This document shows positions 60,000-64,000 of a stretch of 64,000 bases of DNA, piece after piece. The stretch lies in the NCBI GenBank assembly GCA_934503275.1, contig CAKSVD010000011.1, forward strand, positions 1 to 64,000, read 5' to 3'. Both the position numbers and the translations under genes were made by a program. Source of the stretch: an uncultured Faecalibacterium sp. Its GTDB lineage: Bacteria; Bacillota; Clostridia; Oscillospirales; Ruminococcaceae. The notes under the pieces are model-generated. The model did no database searches and was not told the DNA's origin. It saw nothing but the letters and a program-made list of their open reading frames with translations. Each line of letters begins with the position of its first letter. Within the stretch, counting starts at the first letter, position 1.

Positions 60000-61521
60000 T
60001 TCCGCCGCCTCCTTCCATCATAAAGAAATTAAATAACCGTTCCCGTCCTTCCGTATCCTGGAGGAAATAGCTTTCCTCCAATCTGCCGTTTTCCAGATGG
60101 ATCACATAATTGCAGCACCTGAGTATAAATTCAGGATCATGGGTCACAATCACAATGGTTTTTCCTGAATCGGCAAGTCCTTTGACCGAATCGGCCACCT
60201 GCCTCATATGAAAGAGATCAAGGCCGCTGGTAGGTTCGTCAAATAGTATAACCGGACGTTCAGAGGCAATCGCAGAAGCAATCGCCACACGTTGTTTTTG
60301 CCCTCCCGAAAGCCCCATCGGATGGCAGGCTTTGTACGGGAGCAAATCCATTTCTGTCAAGATAGCCTCTGCCTTTGCCACATTTTCAGGCGATTCATCG
60401 GAATCTTTCCCCGGCATACTTAACAGGACTTCCTCTAAAACGCTCTCCGTAAAAAGCTGATGATTTACATCCTGCATGACCATATAGCATAGCTTCAGCC
60501 GCTGTTTGCTTGAATAGGAAGTACCATCTTTTTCGAGGATACCTTTACATCTTTTTTCCAATCCGCATAAGCAACGAGATAGTGTCGTTTTTCCGGCTCC
60601 ATTGTGCCCGATGACCGCCGTTACATTTCCGGCAGGAAGCTCTATATTTTCCAGAGAAAGCGTTTCCGGCTGTTTCTTGTATGCGAAATGGAAGTGGTTC
60701 AGTTTCCATATCCCCTGCCCTGAATGTAGACTGGCAGGCTCAATGTCTGCAAACTCACCCAGGCCAAGAGGCCGTAATCCCATTTTAGCTTTTTCCGCCG
60801 CCGGAATCAACTGAAATTCCGGCAAAGTATAATCCCCTTGTATTTCCCCGTCGCTTAAATATATGATCCTGTCTGCCAGATCATAAAGATAGTAGAGCCG
60901 GTGCTCCGCAATAATAATTGTTTTGCCCTGTGACTTCAATATTTTTAACAGTTTCCGAAAATCAGCGATGGAATAGGCGTCAAGGTTGGAAGATGGCTCG
61001 TCCAAAACAAATACATCCGGTTCCACAGCGGCGGCAGATCCACAGGCGATTTTTTGCTTTTCCCCACCGGAAAGGGAGAAAACACTTCTGTCCAGCAGAT
61101 TTGTAAGGTTCAACTGCTCTGAGACCAGCTTTACCCGCTTTCGGATTTCTGCTTCTTCCAATCCATGGTTTTCACATCCAAAGGCAATTTCGCTGGTCGT
61201 ATCCACATTAAAAAATTGAGAACGTGGATTCTGAAAAACAGAACCCACTTTTTTTGATATATCAAACAGGGAAAGCCCGCTCATATCTTCTCCATCAAGC
61301 ATGACAGTGCCTTCCAGCTTTCCATCGTAATAATGAGGAATCAGTCCGTTAAACAGCCGTGTCAGTGTGGTTTTACCGCAGCCCGATGTTCCGCAGAGCA
61401 GTACAAAATCCCCGTCGTTAATAGACAGGTCAATATTTCTTAATGTTCCGTGTCCTTTCCTGTCCCCAATGTCAGTTTCATTTGGAGGGTAGGAAAAAGA
61501 AACTTTTTTACATTCGATCAT
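59986..61521 (-). CDS. ECF transporter ATPase, two ATPase domains fused
   Basis: A 511-residue protein with two ABC ATPase domains in tandem: Walker A GTSGCGKTT and LSGGEKQKIA in the first, GHNGAGKTT and LSGGQKQRVA in the second. Fused EcfA-type ATPases power substrate import with the T component encoded just upstream. It ends GGGGNQTV and overlaps the probable araC start. Its GGGAGG ribosome site lies within the ecfT stop region. Confidence 0.9.
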   Translation of the reverse strand: MIECKKVSFSYPPNETDIGDRKGHGTLRNIDLSINDGDFVLLCGTSGCGKTTLTRLFNGLIPHYYDGKLEGTVMLDGEDMSGLSLFDISKKVGSVFQNPRSQFFNVDTTSEIAFGCENHGLEEAEIRKRVKLVSEQLNLTNLLDRSVFSLSGGEKQKIACGSAAAVEPDVFVLDEPSSNLDAYSIADFRKLLKILKSQGKTIIIAEHRLYYLYDLADRIIYLSDGEIQGDYTLPEFQLIPAAEKAKMGLRPLGLGEFADIEPASLHSGQGIWKLNHFHFAYKKQPETLSLENIELPAGNVTAVIGHNGAGKTTLSRCLCGLEKRCKGILEKDGTSYSSKQRLKLCYMVMQDVNHQLFTESVLEEVLLSMPGKDSDESPENVAKAEAILTEMDLLPYKACHPMGLSGGQKQRVAIASAIASERPVILFDEPTSGLDLFHMRQVADSVKGLADSGKTIVIVTHDPEFILRCCNYVIHLENGRLEESYFLQDTEGRERLFNFFMMEGGGGNQTV

Positions 61522-61525
61522 AGGC

Positions 61526-62263
61526 CTACCTCCCTGTAATCATCGTGACAATAGGAATTGCAAAAGCCACCACACATAGCAGCAGGAAAAAAACATCCTG
61601 CACATGAAAGCCGATTTCGCAGATGTTTGTCCTCTTGACCGGACCGCCCAATCCTCTTGTCAGGGCTGCCGCATTTAATTCTTCCCCGATCTTGACGGAA
61701 CACATGATAACAGGGACAAGCCTGTATTCCAGCATTGCACTGGCTTTGCCCCCGCCAAAACGGATTCCTCTCATTTTCATAGCGTCCCCTATGGCATTAT
61801 ATTCTTCTACAACAGTAGGGAAAAATCGGAATATCACGGACATAGGAATGATGATCTGCTCCGGTAAATGCAGCTTCTTCATGGCGGCAACAAACTCGCT
61901 GACCGTCGTCGTCCTGACCGTGATGTATCCCATCATAATCCCCGGCACAAACCGCATAAAGAAACCGCAGATTGCAACAACAAGAAAGTTAGGAAGGCCG
62001 GACAGGTGGGGGAGCGCCCATAGTTGCAATATATAGCTGCCGCCATATAAAACAAAATAGATAACCGATCCCTTCCACGATTTTTCCGTGAGCAGCAGGA
62101 TCAATGGAACAGCAGCCAAAATAGGAGCAAACTGTTTAGAAGCAGCCCCACCTCCGCCGCTCAAGACAAAGAGGGCAATCGTGATAAGCAATGCCAACTT
62201 TGTCCGAGGGTCTAACGACAGGCCGGTTTCCTTTTTTTTGCTTGCTAACAATTCACGGCGCAT
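61526..62263 (-). CDS. ECF transporter T component (CbiQ-like)
   Basis: A 245-residue membrane protein with about five helices and the coupling motifs of EcfT proteins, including AMKMRGIRFG and AALTRGLGGP, the Ala-Arg-Gly sites that touch the ATPases. It links the S component to the double ATPase. Its ATG shares one base with the stop of the upstream S gene. Confidence 0.88.
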   Translation of the reverse strand: MRRELLASKKKETGLSLDPRTKLALLITIALFVLSGGGGAASKQFAPILAAVPLILLLTEKSWKGSVIYFVLYGGSYILQLWALPHLSGLPNFLVVAICGFFMRFVPGIMMGYITVRTTTVSEFVAAMKKLHLPEQIIIPMSVIFRFFPTVVEEYNAIGDAMKMRGIRFGGGKASAMLEYRLVPVIMCSVKIGEELNAAALTRGLGGPVKRTNICEIGFHVQDVFFLLLCVVAFAIPIVTMITGR

Positions 62264-62841
62264 TATGCAATACCCGCACGCTTAAAGTGCTTTTTGAAAA
62301 TTTTCTGGCCGATCACACCGCCGATCACGCCGCAAACGAATCCGGCAATCAAAAGAAGGGGGAGCGTATATGCCGAGATATAGCTCATAATGGAATCTGC
62401 ATACTCTTGTCCATAACCGCTGATTAGCTGCTGATAGTAGCTGTCCCGTGTTGCAACAATGGGAATGTAGTTTCCGATGATCCACATGGAAAAAACACCA
62501 TGCGATATGATTCCTTTTTTTGCACTCTTATAATCGCCGGATTTCAAAACAAGATCAGCCAGGACACCGAACACGGCACCGGTAATAATGCTCCAATACC
62601 CCATGCCGGTCAGCAACATTAAAATACCGCAGATCAGTCCTGTCAGCGATACCATTCCAAACTTCTGGACTTTAGAATAATACAGCATCATTACGATTCC
62701 GCCAATCAGCGGAACCAGCACGATCAGAAGCGGAAGAAAAATAGGGATAAATCCCAGCATGGCAATCGCCATCATCACCACAAAATAGATCGCAGTGAAG
62801 ATTCCAACATTGATAAGGTCTTTTCCTTGTAGTTTATTCAT
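62263..62841 (-). CDS. ECF transporter S component, MptD-like
   Basis: A 192-residue membrane protein with five or six helices (MNKLQGKDLINVGIFTAIYF start). It matches the MptD-type S components often placed beside YbtPQ-like genes and AraC regulators. The substrate is unproven; a metal-chelate or a breakdown product of a siderophore is plausible from context. GGAGG precedes the ATG. First gene of a four-gene operon with ecfT, ecfA and araC. Confidence 0.8.
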   Translation of the reverse strand: MNKLQGKDLINVGIFTAIYFVVMMAIAMLGFIPIFLPLLIVLVPLIGGIVMMLYYSKVQKFGMVSLTGLICGILMLLTGMGYWSIITGAVFGVLADLVLKSGDYKSAKKGIISHGVFSMWIIGNYIPIVATRDSYYQQLISGYGQEYADSIMSYISAYTLPLLLIAGFVCGVIGGVIGQKIFKKHFKRAGIA

Positions 62842-62867
62842 TATTTGGTCCTCCTGTTTGCTTTTGT

Positions 62868-62883
62868 GTTAGCACGAACTAAC
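62868..62883 (-). promoter_or_regulatory. Candidate DtxR-family operator, ecf operon
   Basis: Perfect inverted repeat GTTAG-N6-CTAAC, eight bases downstream of the -10, covering the expected start site. Confidence 0.55.
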
Positions 62884-62891
62884 CGCATTTC

Positions 62892-62936
62892 AGTATAGCA
62901 GATATGTCTGTATGTTTCTTCTCCAAAAAGGCATTT
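62892..62936 (-). promoter_or_regulatory. Activator-type promoter of the ecf-araC operon
   Basis: Extended -10 (TGC TATACT, hexamer 62892-62897) without a -35. A 22-nt block at 62915-62936 begins exactly 17 bases upstream and matches 59003-59024 with two differences. A second TTTGGAG copy lies a further 17 bases upstream. Confidence 0.6.
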
Positions 62937-63137
62937 TCGCTCCAAACAGACAATTACTTTGCTTTTGTTATCTTTACGGGGAGTGATTGCCTGCGTGTGT
63001 GCGTGAACATAGAACTATTCAACATTGAACAGAGGCGGTTCTTGCATAATTTGAAATGGAAACAGCCAAAATCACCGCTTCAAATTGTAGTATTAGTAGA
63101 GGGAGAAATAGAAGGTAGGGTTTCGATAGCAAGCACA

Positions 63138-63220
63138 GCAAGCGAGTACCCGCTTGCGAATTTTGAGATTTTCAGGTCCCTTACCCGAAAATTCAAAATT
63201 GCTTGTTGGGATAGTCCCAA
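63138..63220 (+). other. Probable oriT region
   Basis: Three inverted repeats stand directly upstream of mobC: GCAAGCG/CGCTTGC (63138-63144 with 63151-63157), an imperfect GCGAATTTTGAGATTTTC with GAAAATTCAAAATTGC (63156-63173 with 63187-63202), and TTGGG/CCCAA (63206-63220). Position and structure fit the transfer origin cut by the adjacent relaxase; the nick site is not identified. Confidence 0.5.
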
Positions 63221-63246
63221 ACCCTTATGAGGAACGGAGGCGGCGC

Positions 63247-63576
63247 ATGGCAAACCGAAAGCGAAATATTCAAATAAAATTCTATGTCACGGAGGACGAA
63301 AAACGGCTCATAGACGAAAAAATGAGCCAGTTACCCACACGCAGATATGGCGCTTACCTCCGCAAGATGGCGATTGACGGATATATCATCTATACGGACA
63401 CCGCAGATATCAAGGCATTTACCAAAGAGCTTTCCGCCATTGGTCGGAATATCAACCAGATTGCCAAGCGGATCAACGCCGGAGGTCCTGCGTATCAGGC
63501 CGACATGGACGAGATACGGGAAAGGCTGGATGAGATATGGCAGTTACAAAGACACATCCTATCAAGTCAACGCTGA
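63247..63576 (+). CDS. mobC: MobC-like relaxosome protein
   Basis: A 109-residue protein. The N-terminus is a ribbon-helix-helix-like DNA-binding part (NIQIKFYVTEDEKRLIDEKM) and the C-terminus the MobC helical domain (LSAIGRNINQIAKRINAGGP). It helps the relaxase open oriT. GGAGG precedes the ATG, and the relaxase start lies inside its last 13 codons. Confidence 0.9.
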   Translation: MANRKRNIQIKFYVTEDEKRLIDEKMSQLPTRRYGAYLRKMAIDGYIIYTDTADIKAFTKELSAIGRNINQIAKRINAGGPAYQADMDEIRERLDEIWQLQRHILSSQR

Positions 63577-64000
63577 AAGCCGCCATTGACTATATCTGTA
63601 ACCCGGAAAAGACGGACGGAAAGCTGCTTGTTTCTTCCTATGGTTGTGCCGCCGAAACTGCGGATATCGAATTTTCCTGGACCCGCCGCCATGCCATCGA
63701 CAAGGGAACGAACCTGGGCCGTCACCTGATCCAAGCCTTTCAGCCTGGGGAGGTTACGCCGGAACAGGCCCATGAGATCGGCATGGAGCTTGCAAAAGAA
63801 ATCCTGGGCGGCAAGTATGAATTTGTACTTACTACCCATATAGACAAAGATCATGTTCATAACCACCTGATTTTCAATGCGGTCAGCTTTGCGGATCACA
63901 AGCACTATCATTCCAACAAGCGGAGTTATCACTATATCCGCCGCACCTCCGACCGGCTTTGCAAGGAACACGGTCTGTCTGTCATCATCCCCGGACAGGA
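63537..64000 (+). CDS. MobA/VirD2-type relaxase, N-terminal part (cut by window edge)
   Basis: The frame from ATG at 63537 runs to the window end without a stop (MAVTKTHPIKSTLKAAIDYI...). The histidine motif THIDKDHVHNHLIFN, which binds the metal for nicking, is complete. It overlaps mobC by 40 bases. It starts transfer of the element by cutting oriT. The family is that of Tn1549-like elements and of the relic at 5884-6438. Confidence 0.92.
   Translation, partial: MAVTKTHPIKSTLKAAIDYICNPEKTDGKLLVSSYGCAAETADIEFSWTRRHAIDKGTNLGRHLIQAFQPGEVTPEQAHEIGMELAKEILGGKYEFVLTTHIDKDHVHNHLIFNAVSFADHKHYHSNKRSYHYIRRTSDRLCKEHGLSVIIPGQ

Larger units (their letters stand above)
62842..63137. other. Divergent intergenic region between cargo and mobilisation genes
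   Basis: Besides the promoter and operator described separately, I see no gene between 62940 and 63137. The region probably carries the promoter of mobC, which I could not place. Confidence 0.45.

Overview
The window looks like a chromosomal segment of a high-GC, low-oxygen gut Firmicute of the Ruminococcaceae/Oscillospiraceae type, most likely Faecalibacterium or a close relative. The evidence is a preQ1-III riboswitch in front of queT (a class described from this group), a D-lactate dehydrogenase, a group-B-like [FeFe] hydrogenase, T-box and LicT-type RNA regulation, and typical clostridial gene neighbourhoods (DUF512-der-plsY, rpmF with yceD, alaS with a T-box). The species is an inference; no 16S gene is present.

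Layout. 0-1.3 kb: the start of a PTS permease and its LicT-type antiterminator with RAT and terminator. 1.8-5.8 kb: a leftward operon of an unknown membrane protein, DUF969, DUF979, an M29-like aminopeptidase and pyroglutamyl peptidase. 5.9-8.75 kb: wreckage of a mobilisable element (truncated RepA, MobC and relaxase) plus an AT-richer cytidine-deaminase-like gene; a second relaxase scrap sits at 1.6-1.8 kb. 8.9-18.2 kb: sigK-like sigma factor, rnmV, holA, comEC, a phosphoribosyltransferase, hinT, alaS with T-box leader, and a lipoprotein. 18.3-28.6 kb: rluA-type pseudouridine synthase, an Mrr-type endonuclease, an FMN hydroxy-acid oxidase, tRNA-Ser, a RICIN-domain protein with a basic tail, a MATE exporter, two lipoproteins (one PstS-like) and a PsiE-like protein. 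28.7-36.3 kb: plsY, der, a DUF512 radical-SAM protein, rpmF, yceD, a small P-loop protein, pgi and a D,D-carboxypeptidase. 36.5-50.8 kb: mtaB, the [FeFe] hydrogenase with a structured leader, pyridoxamine kinase, trmL, degV, queT, a HAD phosphatase, tRNA-Pro and tRNA-Gln, pfkA, ldhA, pepT and a TrkH/KtrB potassium channel subunit.

51.0 kb to the window end is one end of an integrative and conjugative or mobilisable element. It is inserted at a tRNA-Arg(CCU) gene that is preceded by three partial tRNA copies. The element carries int and xis, a Tn916/Tn1549-style HTH protein and sigma-like factor, a metal-uptake cargo cassette, then a probable oriT, mobC and a relaxase running off the window.

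The cargo is the most interesting part. Two leftward operons, ecfS-ecfT-ecfA-araC and a YbtP/YbtQ-like ABC pair followed by dtxR, start from two promoters of the same design. Each has an almost identical 22-nt block exactly 17 nt upstream of an extended -10, and a GTTAG-N6-CTAMC inverted repeat at the expected start site. I read this as AraC activation combined with DtxR-family repression of a siderophore or metal-chelate import module that has no biosynthesis genes in view. The araC gene seems to start at a non-canonical ATC codon, and the second promoter lies inside the terminator of the first operon.
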